From positions 1 to 12,740 of the forward strand of contig CAYJPF010000073.1 in the NCBI GenBank assembly GCA_964372025.1: 12,740 nucleotides of DNA, written 5' to 3'. Below, piece by piece: positions 6,571 to 12,630 of this stretch (its first letter is position 1; every line of letters begins with the position of its first letter). Both the position numbers and the translations under genes were made by a program. This DNA comes from CAYJBP01 sp964372025. Lineage in GTDB: Bacteria; Bacillota; Dehalobacteriia; UBA4068. A model generated the notes under the pieces. It was not told the DNA's origin and ran no database searches. It worked only from the letters and a program-made list of their open reading frames with translations.

Positions 6571-7346
6571 TGCAATCTTTAACCGATATCAGCCAATATC
6601 GGCGCCAAAGGCGGCGCAGCGGAAATTTTCGCTGGATATTATTTATCCTGTTCTTTTTGGCATGTGCCGCTGCCGGCTATTTTTTCTCTTTATCCAGCTT
6701 TTTTTATGTTGATAAGGTGGAAATTATTGGCAATGAGGCGGTAACCGAAGAGCGCATTATGCAGCTTAGCGGGGTAAGCATGGGCCAAAATATTTTTAGC
6801 CTGGATCTGGAAAAAATAGCCCTAACCATTAGCATGGACCCCTTAGTTAAAGAGGTTGAGGTAGAGCGCAAATTGCCTTCCGGCTTAGAGGTTACTATTG
6901 TGGAGCGTATTCCGATTGCCATCTTGGCTACAAGCAGCGCCTTTATTCAGGTAGACGATAGCGGTATGGTATTGCGGCGCGAGCGTTCTTTGGGCGATAT
7001 GGATTTGCCATTTATCAGTGGCGTGGACGATATTTTGCCGGGCATTGTACCAGGTAGCAGGATAAAAGGCTCTCAAATTGAGCAGGCCTTATTTATAGTA
7101 AGCAGCCTGCCGCCGGAGGCCTTGGATATTATTGTAGAGGTTGATATTAGCGATATGCAAAAGATAAAGCTTTATACCAATAGCGGTATTGAGCTGCGTT
7201 TAGGCAATGGCGAGCAATTGGAGCAAAAGTATATTACCGGTTTGGGTATTGTTGAGGATTTGCGCGATAAAGGCCTAGCAGCTGATATTGAGTATATTGA
7301 TGTAAGTTCGGATACACCGGTAATTTACCCGGCATATAGTCTATAA
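6570..7346 (+). CDS. ftsQ: Cell division protein FtsQ/DivIB
   Basis: A 258-residue type II membrane protein. It has a short arginine-rich cytoplasmic segment (YRRQRRRSGNFR), one transmembrane helix (about 22-42), then a POTRA domain (about 47-115; FFYVDKVEIIGNEAVTEERI, and PLVKEVEVERKLPSGLEVTIVER) and the FtsQ beta domain with FIQVDDSGMVLRR and a C-terminal EYIDVSSDTPVIYP. This is the normal architecture and length for FtsQ/DivIB, which bridges FtsB/FtsL and the septal synthesis machinery on the outside of the membrane. It usually belongs to the mur/fts cluster, but here it stands alone as the third gene after a lipid kinase and a secreted protein. The ATG has no convincing Shine-Dalgarno, so expression may depend on upstream translation. 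A strong terminator follows within 8 bases of the stop. Confidence 0.92.
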   Translation: MQSLTDISQYRRQRRRSGNFRWILFILFFLACAAAGYFFSLSSFFYVDKVEIIGNEAVTEERIMQLSGVSMGQNIFSLDLEKIALTISMDPLVKEVEVERKLPSGLEVTIVERIPIAILATSSAFIQVDDSGMVLRRERSLGDMDLPFISGVDDILPGIVPGSRIKGSQIEQALFIVSSLPPEALDIIVEVDISDMQKIKLYTNSGIELRLGNGEQLEQKYITGLGIVEDLRDKGLAADIEYIDVSSDTPVIYPAYSL

Positions 7347-7387
7347 AAAAAGAGGCTGTCGCACTAAAAAGCGACAGCCCCTTTTTA
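7347..7387 (+). terminator. Rho-independent terminator after ftsQ
   Basis: The perfect 9-bp stem GGCTGTCGC (7354-7362) pairs with GCGACAGCC (7371-7379) across an 8-base A-rich loop, followed by TTTTT at 7382-7386. An A-run precedes the stem (7344-7350), so the hairpin could also act on the opposite strand. Confidence 0.92.
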
Positions 7388-7425
7388 AAGTTTTACTCAA
7401 TTTTTTACAAAAAATTGCGGGGGCA

Positions 7426-7444
7426 TTGGGGGCAGAGCCCCCAA
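7426..7444. repeat. GC-rich palindrome, 8-bp stem with triloop
   Basis: TTGGGGGC (7426-7433) pairs perfectly with GCCCCCAA (7437-7444) around AGA. GGGGGC...GCCCCC palindromes followed by AAGGTCTT-like sequence recur as dispersed intergenic units in many clostridial genomes, from general knowledge. Only one full copy is present here. Confidence 0.7.
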
Positions 7445-7456
7445 GGTCTTAAAAAA

Positions 7457-7540
7457 GGTTTTAAGCCAAACCAAAAAACTAAGCAAGCAAATCAAAACAG
7501 CGGCAAAAAAGCAGCAAGGAAGTAAAATTGGCTTAAAACC
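7457..7540. repeat. Perfect 13-bp inverted repeat with 58-base centre
   Basis: GGTTTTAAGCCAA at 7457-7469 is exactly complementary to TTGGCTTAAAACC at 7528-7540. The enclosed A-rich segment has no ORF. Two further hairpins follow directly: TTTTGGC/GCCAAAA (7547-7563) and CAGCCCTC/GAGGGCTG (7564-7571 with 7591-7598). The block could be a small mobile unit or a remnant of one. Confidence 0.65.
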
Positions 7541-7546
7541 GGCGCC

Positions 7547-7598
7547 TTTTGGCAAAGCCAAAACAGCCCTCAATACCAAGCAATAAAAGAGAGGGCTG
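7547..7598. repeat. Two adjacent hairpins
   Basis: TTTTGGC-AAA-GCCAAAA (7547-7563) is a perfect 7-bp hairpin. It abuts CAGCCCTC (7564-7571), which pairs with GAGGGCTG (7591-7598) across a 19-base loop. The text after it (GAGGGCTGCCGCATTAA) resembles the left arm of the ftsQ terminator (GAGGCTGTCGCACTAA), which suggests a shared origin. Confidence 0.55.
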
Positions 7599-7633
7599 CC
7601 GCATTAATACATATGTCGGTGATTTTACACAAA

Positions 7634-7729
7634 AACAATGTAGGGGTCGATGCCAACATCGCCCCAAAAACTTAGGCTTCCTATCAGTTTCGGTCTGATG
7701 TGGGCATCAGACCCTACAAACACATTGTT
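7634..7729. repeat. Two palindromic repeat units facing each other
   Basis: The left unit has AACAATGTAGGGG with hairpin GGGG-T-CGATG/CATCG-CCCC (7643-7665). The right unit has the perfect 9-bp hairpin GGTCTGATG/CATCAGACC (7692-7700 with 7705-7713), then CCTACAAA and CATTGTT (7723-7729). Read from opposite strands the two outer edges match (AACAATG and GTAGGG), so they are inverted members of one GTAGGG-(hairpin)-type dispersed family. Confidence 0.65.
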
Positions 7730-7853
7730 GATTTTATGCAGTTTTACCTTAATGCAACATCCCCCTTTTTTAAAAAGCTTTACTAGAAAATTAAGGAATC
7801 TAGGGGGCAAAGCCCAATGTTATCAAGTCAAGAGGCTAACTAGCCTGTCAGTC

Positions 7854-7923
7854 AAAGCGAAGAATCTTTAGCCTGCCAGTTAGCTTAAGGGCAAGATCCT
7901 TCGCTTATGCTCAGGATGACAAA
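7854..7923. repeat. Two inverted copies of a GAAGGATC / ATCCTGAGC-type dispersed repeat
   Basis: AAGCGAAGAATCTT (7855-7868) and AAGATCCTTCGCTT (7893-7906) are reverse complements at 13 of 14 positions. The right copy continues ATGCTCAGGATGAC (7907-7920). Read on the minus strand this gives GTCATCCTGAGC followed by GCGAAGGATCTT, a repeat seen between genes in many unrelated bacteria. That last point is general knowledge, not a search result. Confidence 0.7.
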
Positions 7924-7974
7924 GAGGCGACATTGCCTAACTTAATGAAATCGGGACAAATCCCCAAAAAGCAA

Positions 7975-8790
7975 CTAAGATAAATTCAATTTCTTATCCA
8001 ATAAATGATAGGTAACAATATAAAAAACCGCTGTTTGTACAACTACAATCATAAACATAAAGAAAGTAAAAGTATTGATTGCCCCAATCACGGTTAAATC
8101 CATACGAGTGATAAATCTATAAACCCAATCAGCATTGGGCGTAAAGAAAATACTGCTTAGTATAGCGCCAATAATTTGCAGCACAACAGTTAATCCTAAA
8201 TAAGCACCAATCGAAGCCAAAAATTTATGGGTATTGGCTAATTGGCCAATGGCCATACTTAAATAATAAAATAATATACCGCCAATAGTACTTAAAAGCA
8301 AAATAAGCAACCAAATAAAAATTAAGCTGGTAAAATAAACAGGATTGGCAAAATCCAAATGACTAATTAATTCCTGATAGCCGGAGGCAATTTGCTCAAG
8401 TAATATCGCCAAATCGACAATACCGCCGGACATAATCAAAAACGAAAGCCCCACCACCACAAAAGAAATTATGCCCCAAGTTAAGGCCGAAAACAATTTG
8501 CTTAAAATATTGTGATGGGTATTAACCGGCAGGGTAAACATCAAATACCCCTCTTTGCCTAATAGGTTTTTGTAAAAACGCATAATGGTTACCACTACCG
8601 ACATAATGCCCAAAGTAAAAATCAAAAGCATTTCTAAACCCATAAGCAGGCTGGCGGCAATGCTAAAAGAATCAACAATTAAACCGCCTTGCAAACGCAA
8701 AATTAAAGAAAATAATAAAACTCCCACATAAAGCGGCCAGTAAAAGCGGCGTGTTGCCCGCATCTCGGATAAATATAATTTGCCTAGCAT
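7975..8790 (-). CDS. ABC transporter permease (ABC-2 type, six helices)
   Basis: A 271-residue hydrophobic protein with about six membrane helices (roughly 15-36, 44-70, 100-126, 150-175, 185-213 and 235-262). The cytoplasmic segment FYKNLLGKEGYLMFTLPVN between helices 2 and 3 is characteristic of permeases paired with YtrA/YtrB-type modules in Clostridia. It has no substrate-binding domain, so it is more likely an exporter or envelope-stress transporter half than an importer. The start codon overlaps the ATPase stop by 7 bases, and its Shine-Dalgarno GGGAGGT lies inside the ATPase gene, so the two are translationally coupled. It is the last gene of the minus-strand operon. The substrate is unknown. 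Confidence 0.85.
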   Translation of the reverse strand: MLGKLYLSEMRATRRFYWPLYVGVLLFSLILRLQGGLIVDSFSIAASLLMGLEMLLIFTLGIMSVVVTIMRFYKNLLGKEGYLMFTLPVNTHHNILSKLFSALTWGIISFVVVGLSFLIMSGGIVDLAILLEQIASGYQELISHLDFANPVYFTSLIFIWLLILLLSTIGGILFYYLSMAIGQLANTHKFLASIGAYLGLTVVLQIIGAILSSIFFTPNADWVYRFITRMDLTVIGAINTFTFFMFMIVVVQTAVFYIVTYHLLDKKLNLS

Positions 8791-9611
8791 CTAAATACCT
8801 CCCTAAACATGGCATCAATCGATTTACCATGTTGATCTCGCAAATTGTCAACAGTTTCTTGCAAAACAATGCGGCTGCGATCTAAAAATATTACCTCATC
8901 CAATACCTGCTCAATATCAGTAATTAAATGAGTAGAAATCAATACGCTGGCATCATGATTATAATTAGTTAAAATAGTGCTGATAATATAATCACGAGCA
9001 GCAGGATCTACGCCGCCAATAGGTTCGTCTAGCAAATATAGCTGGGCTTTGCGGCTCATCACTAGAATTAACTGCACCTTTTCCTGGGTGCCCTTAGATA
9101 AGCTTTTTAAATTATACTTAGGATCGATTTTAAGGATTTCCAGCATCTCGGTGGCTCTTTCAAGATCAAAATCGAGATAAAAATCCTTAAAAAACTTAAG
9201 CATTTCGCTAACTTTCATCCAGTCATTTAAATAGGTTTTTTCCGGCAAATAAGCGGTAATGGCTTTAGTTTCTACCCCCGGTTGATGGCCATTAATCATA
9301 ATTCGGCCACCGCTGGGCTGAATTAAGCCGCAAGCCAGCTTAAGCAGGGTACTTTTGCCGCTGCCATTTGGACCTAAAAGGCCAATAATTTTACCGCGCG
9401 GCAAAACAATATTAACATCGTCTAAAGCCTGATGATGGCCATAGCGCTTAGATAAATGCTCGGCCACCAATAAAGGCGGCGCTTGGCCAAAATTAGGCTC
9501 GCTAACGGCCGCAGGCGCGCTTTGATAGGGATTATGCTCATAAGCGGCCGAAGGCGGCGGTGGCGGCGGCGGAGCATTAAATTGCGGCTGTTGATTATTA
9601 AGTTCATTCAT
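8784..9611 (-). CDS. ABC transporter ATP-binding protein with proline-rich N-terminal extension
   Basis: A 275-residue nucleotide-binding subunit. Walker A GPNGSGKST is at 80-88, the signature LSKGTQ at 171-176 (a divergent form common in the YtrB-like group), Walker B LYLLDEP at 191-197 with Glu196, and the switch His228 in STHL. All catalytic residues are present. The ABC domain proper starts near residue 47. Before it lies a low-complexity segment with seven consecutive prolines (14-20) and many Ala, Gln and Asn residues, not normal for the family. No alternative ATG lies at the domain border, and GGTAGGT precedes the annotated ATG by 7 bases, so the extension is probably translated. The gene overlaps gntR by 8 bases and the permease by 7 bases. 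Confidence 0.92.
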   Translation of the reverse strand: MNELNNQQPQFNAPPPPPPPSAAYEHNPYQSAPAAVSEPNFGQAPPLLVAEHLSKRYGHHQALDDVNIVLPRGKIIGLLGPNGSGKSTLLKLACGLIQPSGGRIMINGHQPGVETKAITAYLPEKTYLNDWMKVSEMLKFFKDFYLDFDLERATEMLEILKIDPKYNLKSLSKGTQEKVQLILVMSRKAQLYLLDEPIGGVDPAARDYIISTILTNYNHDASVLISTHLITDIEQVLDEVIFLDRSRIVLQETVDNLRDQHGKSIDAMFREVFRC

Positions 9612-9984
9612 GGCTAATACCTACCTTTTCTTTAGTGGCGGCGGCTAATTGTAAAGATTGCCGCCAATCGATGGCCAAATCGGCCATATCCTTAAAAAAA
9701 TTATCAATCCTTAAAGTGGCTAATTGCTGCTTATGATGCTCGATTAATGCATTATCGCCACTTACAAATTTGCCATTGGTGCGCTCGGTATAAATTAAAC
9801 CGCTTGCTTCCAAATCGGCCAAGGCGCGCTGCATAGTATTAGGGTTTACCTTGGCTTCGGCCGCCATATCCCGTACCGATGGCAGGCGGCTGCCCGGCGC
9901 AAAAGTGCCACGGATAATCATTATGGTTATCTGTTCGATCAATTGCGTGTAAATGGGGCGATCGCTTGTAAATTGCCAACTCAT
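9604..9984 (-). CDS. GntR family transcriptional regulator, YtrA type
   Basis: A 126-residue regulator. Residues about 8-76 form the GntR winged helix-turn-helix (PIYTQLIEQITIMIIRG; GSRLPSVRDMAAEAKVNPNTMQ; LEASGLIYTERTNGKFV). The rest is a short helical dimerisation tail rather than a large effector domain, the hallmark of the YtrA subfamily. Such regulators sit first in operons with ABC transporters and usually repress their own operon until an envelope-active compound is sensed. A strong AAGGAGGG lies 6 bases before the ATG. The stop overlaps the ATPase start by 8 bases. The upstream promoter carries a perfect inverted repeat that could be its operator. Effector unknown. Confidence 0.93.
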   Translation of the reverse strand: MSWQFTSDRPIYTQLIEQITIMIIRGTFAPGSRLPSVRDMAAEAKVNPNTMQRALADLEASGLIYTERTNGKFVSGDNALIEHHKQQLATLRIDNFFKDMADLAIDWRQSLQLAAATKEKVGISHE

Positions 9985-10017
9985 TATAACCCTCCTTACA
10001 TATTTAATATTAGTTTA

Positions 10018-10050
10018 GCTTAATAATGCAATTGTATCACTGTATTAAGC
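10018..10050. promoter_or_regulatory. Candidate operator: perfect 8-bp inverted repeat at the gntR promoter
   Basis: GCTTAATA (10018-10025) and TATTAAGC (10043-10050) are exact reverse complements separated by 17 bases. The -10 hexamer of the gntR promoter lies inside the repeat, so a bound dimer would block transcription. Assigning it to the GntR protein is inference from position. Confidence 0.5.
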
Positions 10051-10061
10051 ACCTAAGTCAA
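10031..10061 (-). promoter_or_regulatory. Promoter of the gntR-ABC operon
   Basis: On the minus strand, TTGACT (10061-10056) is followed after 19 bases by TACAAT (10036-10031). The TG of an extended -10 (TGATACAAT) is also present, which compensates for the long spacer. The leader to the gntR ATG is about 40 bases. Confidence 0.6.
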
Positions 10062-10208
10062 TAATACATCATCAAAGGCCAAAAGTCAAGGAAAAAATCT
10101 GCCAAAACCTATATTTTTAAAAATCAAAGAAAAAGCTTAAAAAACAGAGCATTATTGAGCTATTACCTTAAAAACAATCAAAAACGTCCGATTTCAGGAA
10201 TTGCCGCT

Positions 10209-10235
10209 TTGACATTTTTTGATTATTATTAATAA
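10209..10235 (+). promoter_or_regulatory. groESL promoter
   Basis: A consensus -35 TTGACA (10209-10214) is followed by the AT-rich block GATTATTATTAATAA. The -10 is poorly matched; TAATAA (10230-10235) at 15 bp is the best reading. The CIRCE operator begins 5 bases further on, consistent with HrcA control. The rest of the interval 10062-10208 is AT-rich and shows nothing else. Confidence 0.65.
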
Positions 10236-10239
10236 GGAT

Positions 10240-10268
10240 GCTAGCACTCAATTAAGGCGAGTGCTAGC
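10240..10268. promoter_or_regulatory. CIRCE element (HrcA operator)
   Basis: GCTAGCACTC (10240-10249), a 9-base spacer and GAGTGCTAGC (10259-10268) form a perfect inverted repeat. The family consensus is TTAGCACTC-N9-GAGTGCTAA. Here the outermost T/A pair is replaced by C/G on both arms, so symmetry is kept. HrcA binds this site to repress groESL until heat shock. hrcA is not in the window. Confidence 0.97.
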
Positions 10269-10314
10269 AAGCAGAAAATATTTTAAACCGATAATAAATT
10301 AAGGAGGAGTATAA

Positions 10315-10608
10315 ATGAATATTAAACCCTTAGGCGAACGTGTAGTAATTAAGCTGGTAGCATCCGAAGAAGTAAGAGCCAGTGGCCTGGTATTGCCTGA
10401 TACCGCCAAAGAAAAACCCCAGCAAGGCGAGGTTTTGGCTGTAGGCCCCGGCAAAGTTTTAGATAGCGGCGAGCGTGCCCCGATGGATGTACAAGTAGGC
10501 GATATCGTTTTATTTGCCAAATATGCCGGTAGCGAGTTTAAGCATCAAAATGAAGAATATATGATTTTGAATGCCGAGCGTGATATTTTAGCTGTTCTTG
10601 TTAAATAG
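10315..10608 (+). CDS. groES: Co-chaperonin GroES (Hsp10)
   Basis: A 97-residue protein of normal length, starting NIKPLGERVVIK. The mobile loop (EEVRASGLVLPDTAKEKPQQG, about 18-38) with the hydrophobic GroEL-contacting LVL is present. It is followed by EVLAVGPGKVLDSGERAP, VGDIVLFAKYAGSEFK and the C-terminal ILAVLVK. GroES caps the GroEL cylinder as a heptamer during ATP-driven protein folding in the cytoplasm. AAGGAGGAG lies just before the ATG. It is co-transcribed with groEL, 58 bases downstream, and controlled by the CIRCE site in its leader. Confidence 0.98.
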   Translation: MNIKPLGERVVIKLVASEEVRASGLVLPDTAKEKPQQGEVLAVGPGKVLDSGERAPMDVQVGDIVLFAKYAGSEFKHQNEEYMILNAERDILAVLVK

Positions 10609-10666
10609 TACATTTAAAATAAATGCATAATACTGATATTATATAATCGAGGAGGATTTTATTAAA

Positions 10667-12286
10667 ATGGCCAAACAAATTGTTTTTGATATCGAAGCCC
10701 GCCAAGCATTAGAGCGTGGTGTAAACGCTTTAAGCAATGCTGTTAAAGTTACCTTAGGCCCCAAAGGCCGCAATGTAGTTTTAGAGAAAAAGTTCGGTTC
10801 GCCCTTAATCACCAATGATGGTGTAACTATTGCCCGCGAAATTGAATTAGAAGATCCGCTAGAGAATATGGGTGCGCAGTTGGTTAAAGAAGTTGCCACC
10901 AAAACCAATGATGTAGCAGGCGATGGCACCACCACCGCCACCATTTTAGCCCAAGCATTTGTACGCGAAGGCCTAAAGAATGTGGCTGCCGGTGCTAATC
11001 CGATGGTTTTGAAAAAAGGCATCGAGATGGCTACTGCCGCTGCAGTTGGTGAATTAAAAAAGAATTCCAAGCAAGTTGCCGGCCGTGAGGAGATTGCCCA
11101 AGTAGCCAGCGTATCGGCTAATGACCCTCAAATTGGCGAATTAATTGCCAGTGCTATGGAAAAAGTTGGCAATGATGGTGTTATCACCGTAGAGGAGAGC
11201 CAAGGCTTCGAAACTACCCATGAAGTGGTAGAAGGTATGCAATTCGATCGCGGCTATATTTCCCCTTATATGGTTACCGATACCGATAAAATGGAAGCTG
11301 TTTTAGACGATCCTTATATCTTAATCACCGACAAAAAGATTACCGCTATCCAAGACATTTTACCCGTATTGGAAAAAGTTGTTCAAAGCGGCAAGCAAAT
11401 GGTAATTATTGCCGAAGATATCGAGGGCGAGGCTCAAGCTACCTTAATCTTAAACAAATTACGCGGCACCTTTACTTGTGTAGCTGTTAAGGCTCCCGGT
11501 TTTGGCGATCGTCGTAAGGCCATGCTTGAAGATATTGCTATCTTAACCGGTGGCCAAGTGGTAACCGAGGATGTTGGCCTTAAGCTGGAAAATGCCGAAG
11601 TAGAGATGTTGGGTAAAGCTCGCCAGGTAAAAATTACTAAAGATACCACCACCATCATCGATGGTAATGGTCAAAGCGATGCTATCCAGGCACGTGTACA
11701 ACAGATGCGTCGTCAACATGACGAAAGCACCTCTGATTTCGACAAAGAGAAGTTACAAGAGCGTATGGCTAAATTGGCCGGTGGTGTTGCTGTTATCAAA
11801 GTTGGTGCTGCAACCGAAACCGAGTTAAAAGAGAAAAAATTACGCATCGAAGATGCACTTTCGGCCACCCGTGCTGCGGTGGAAGAAGGTATTGTAAGCG
11901 GCGGCGGTTTGGCCTTAATTGATGTTATCCCGGCTGTAGCTGCACTTCAATCCGAGGGTGATAGCCAAACCGGTATTAATATTGTACGCAAAGCCTTAGA
12001 AGAGCCTTTAAAGCAAATTGCTTATAATGCCGGCTTAGAGGGTGCTGTAGTTGTAGAAAAAGTTAAGAATGCTGATAAAGGCATTGGCTTTAATGCAGCT
12101 ACCGAGAAATACGAAAACATGATGGAAGTGGGCATTGTAGACCCGGCCAAGGTAACCCGTTCGGCTTTACAAAATGCAGCCAGCATTGCCGCCATGTTAT
12201 TGACCACCGAAACAATTATTGCCGACATCCCCAAAGATGAGCCGGTAGCCCCCATGCCCCCCGGCGGCGGCTATGGCATGATGTAA
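10667..12286 (+). CDS. groEL: Chaperonin GroEL (Hsp60)
   Basis: A full-length 539-residue chaperonin. The ATP-binding and hydrolysis motifs are intact: LGPKGRN at 30-36, NDGVT with Asp51 and AGDGTTTAT with Asp86 (equivalent to Asp52 and Asp87 of E. coli). The apical-domain signature KVGNDGVITVEES and the late KLRIEDALSATRAAVEEGIVSGGG segment with the catalytic Asp are also present. The C-terminus is the flexible PMPPGGGYGMM tail. A strong GAGGAGGA Shine-Dalgarno (10649-10656) lies 10 bases before the ATG. GroEL forms the double-ring folding chamber with GroES. A TATAAT at 10642-10647 in the groES-groEL gap has no -35 and is probably chance. Confidence 0.99.
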   Translation: MAKQIVFDIEARQALERGVNALSNAVKVTLGPKGRNVVLEKKFGSPLITNDGVTIAREIELEDPLENMGAQLVKEVATKTNDVAGDGTTTATILAQAFVREGLKNVAAGANPMVLKKGIEMATAAAVGELKKNSKQVAGREEIAQVASVSANDPQIGELIASAMEKVGNDGVITVEESQGFETTHEVVEGMQFDRGYISPYMVTDTDKMEAVLDDPYILITDKKITAIQDILPVLEKVVQSGKQMVIIAEDIEGEAQATLILNKLRGTFTCVAVKAPGFGDRRKAMLEDIAILTGGQVVTEDVGLKLENAEVEMLGKARQVKITKDTTTIIDGNGQSDAIQARVQQMRRQHDESTSDFDKEKLQERMAKLAGGVAVIKVGAATETELKEKKLRIEDALSATRAAVEEGIVSGGGLALIDVIPAVAALQSEGDSQTGINIVRKALEEPLKQIAYNAGLEGAVVVEKVKNADKGIGFNAATEKYENMMEVGIVDPAKVTRSALQNAASIAAMLLTTETIIADIPKDEPVAPMPPGGGYGMM

Positions 12287-12304
12287 ATTAAAGTAATAAA
12301 TTAT

Positions 12305-12338
12305 AGAGACCCTAGCAAACTGCTAGGGTCTCTTTTTT
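12305..12338 (+). terminator. Rho-independent terminator after groEL
   Basis: A perfect 13-bp stem AGAGACCCTAGCA (12305-12317) with TGCTAGGGTCTCT (12321-12333), a 3-base loop AAC and TTTTT after it. It lies 18 bases past the groEL stop. Confidence 0.97.
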
Positions 12339-12374
12339 GTTTAGCACGAGCCCATAATCCGAACCAAAATTGAG

Positions 12375-12480
12375 TACCCTAAAAGGGTAGCACGCGAAGA
12401 TAAGATATCAAAAGCAGCTAGCGAGTAAAACAACTTATTAAACTAGCAAATGTAGTTGGAGCGGTATTTTGTATTTTCCA
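12375..12480 (+). repeat. Direct repeat copy 1, with leading hairpin
   Basis: A leading hairpin TACCCT-AAA-AGGGTA (12375-12389) precedes the conserved body at 12395-12480, which starts CGAAGATAAG and ends GCGGTATTTTGTATTTTCCA. The body matches copy 2 at 81 of 86 aligned bases, apart from a 5-base insertion (TCAAG) in copy 2. Possible internal pairing is CAGCTA (12415-12420) with TAGTTG (12453-12458). There is no ORF on either strand, and it does not resemble tmRNA, RNase P, 6S, SRP RNA or a group II intron domain V. It may be part of a structured RNA or a repeat of unknown kind. Confidence 0.75.
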
Positions 12481-12508
12481 GGTGGGCGGTTTTTGCCCGT
12501 CTGGGAAA
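12475..12508 (+). repeat. Long imperfect hairpin inside the repeat interval
   Basis: TTTCCAGGTGGGC (12475-12487) pairs with GCCCGTCTGGGAAA (12495-12508) across the loop GGTTTTT. This gives 13 pairs including two G-U wobbles and one bulged G. It begins in the last bases of copy 1. A-rich sequence follows rather than a T-run, so it is not a standard terminator on the plus strand. On the minus strand the same holds, though a T-rich stretch follows. Confidence 0.65.
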
Positions 12509-12630
12509 TTAAAAATAAAGGCCGCAATGTTTGAGGAGAGGTGAGCCACCAGGGATACGAGTTTCACAGGGTTTTGTGCTAAAGAAAAGAGCAGCCTCCC
12601 CTACAATATGGATGCAAGGAGCGGCTGAAC
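12509..12630 (+). other. Non-coding spacer between the two repeat copies, hairpin-rich
   Basis: No ORF of note. Small hairpins are visible: GGTG-AGC-CACC (12540-12550), CACA/TGTG around 12565-12578, and CAGCC (12592-12596) with GGCTG (12623-12627), whose inner part can extend with C/G-rich mismatched pairs. The density of pairing and lack of coding suggest an RNA or a mobile-element end, but I cannot name it. Confidence 0.4.

Larger units (their letters stand above)
7388..7974. repeat. Gene-free interval made of mixed small palindromic repeats
   Basis: This 587-base stretch lies between two convergent operons and has no credible gene; the short ORFs crossing it show no coding character. It contains at least five separate hairpin-forming units, listed individually. 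Other pieces include a degenerate GGGGGCAAAGCCC hairpin near 7803-7815 and a CTTTTTTAAAAAG palindrome near 7775-7787. No transposase or target duplication was found. Downstream of the minus-strand permease gene no strong terminator is visible: the only candidates are a GGGA/TCCC hairpin near 7950-7965 and an AGGC/GCCT hairpin near 7924-7938. Confidence 0.65.

Noticed and set aside
7650..7871. Plus-strand ORF of 73 codons in the repeat-rich interval
   Set aside because: Composed of palindromic repeat sequence, with no Shine-Dalgarno and no recognisable protein features.
10642..10647. TATAAT between groES and groEL as an internal promoter
   Set aside because: No -35 at proper spacing; the gap is simply AT-rich.
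10639..11070. Minus-strand ORF of 143 codons opposite groEL
   Set aside because: Shadow of groEL created by its codon bias; no start signals.
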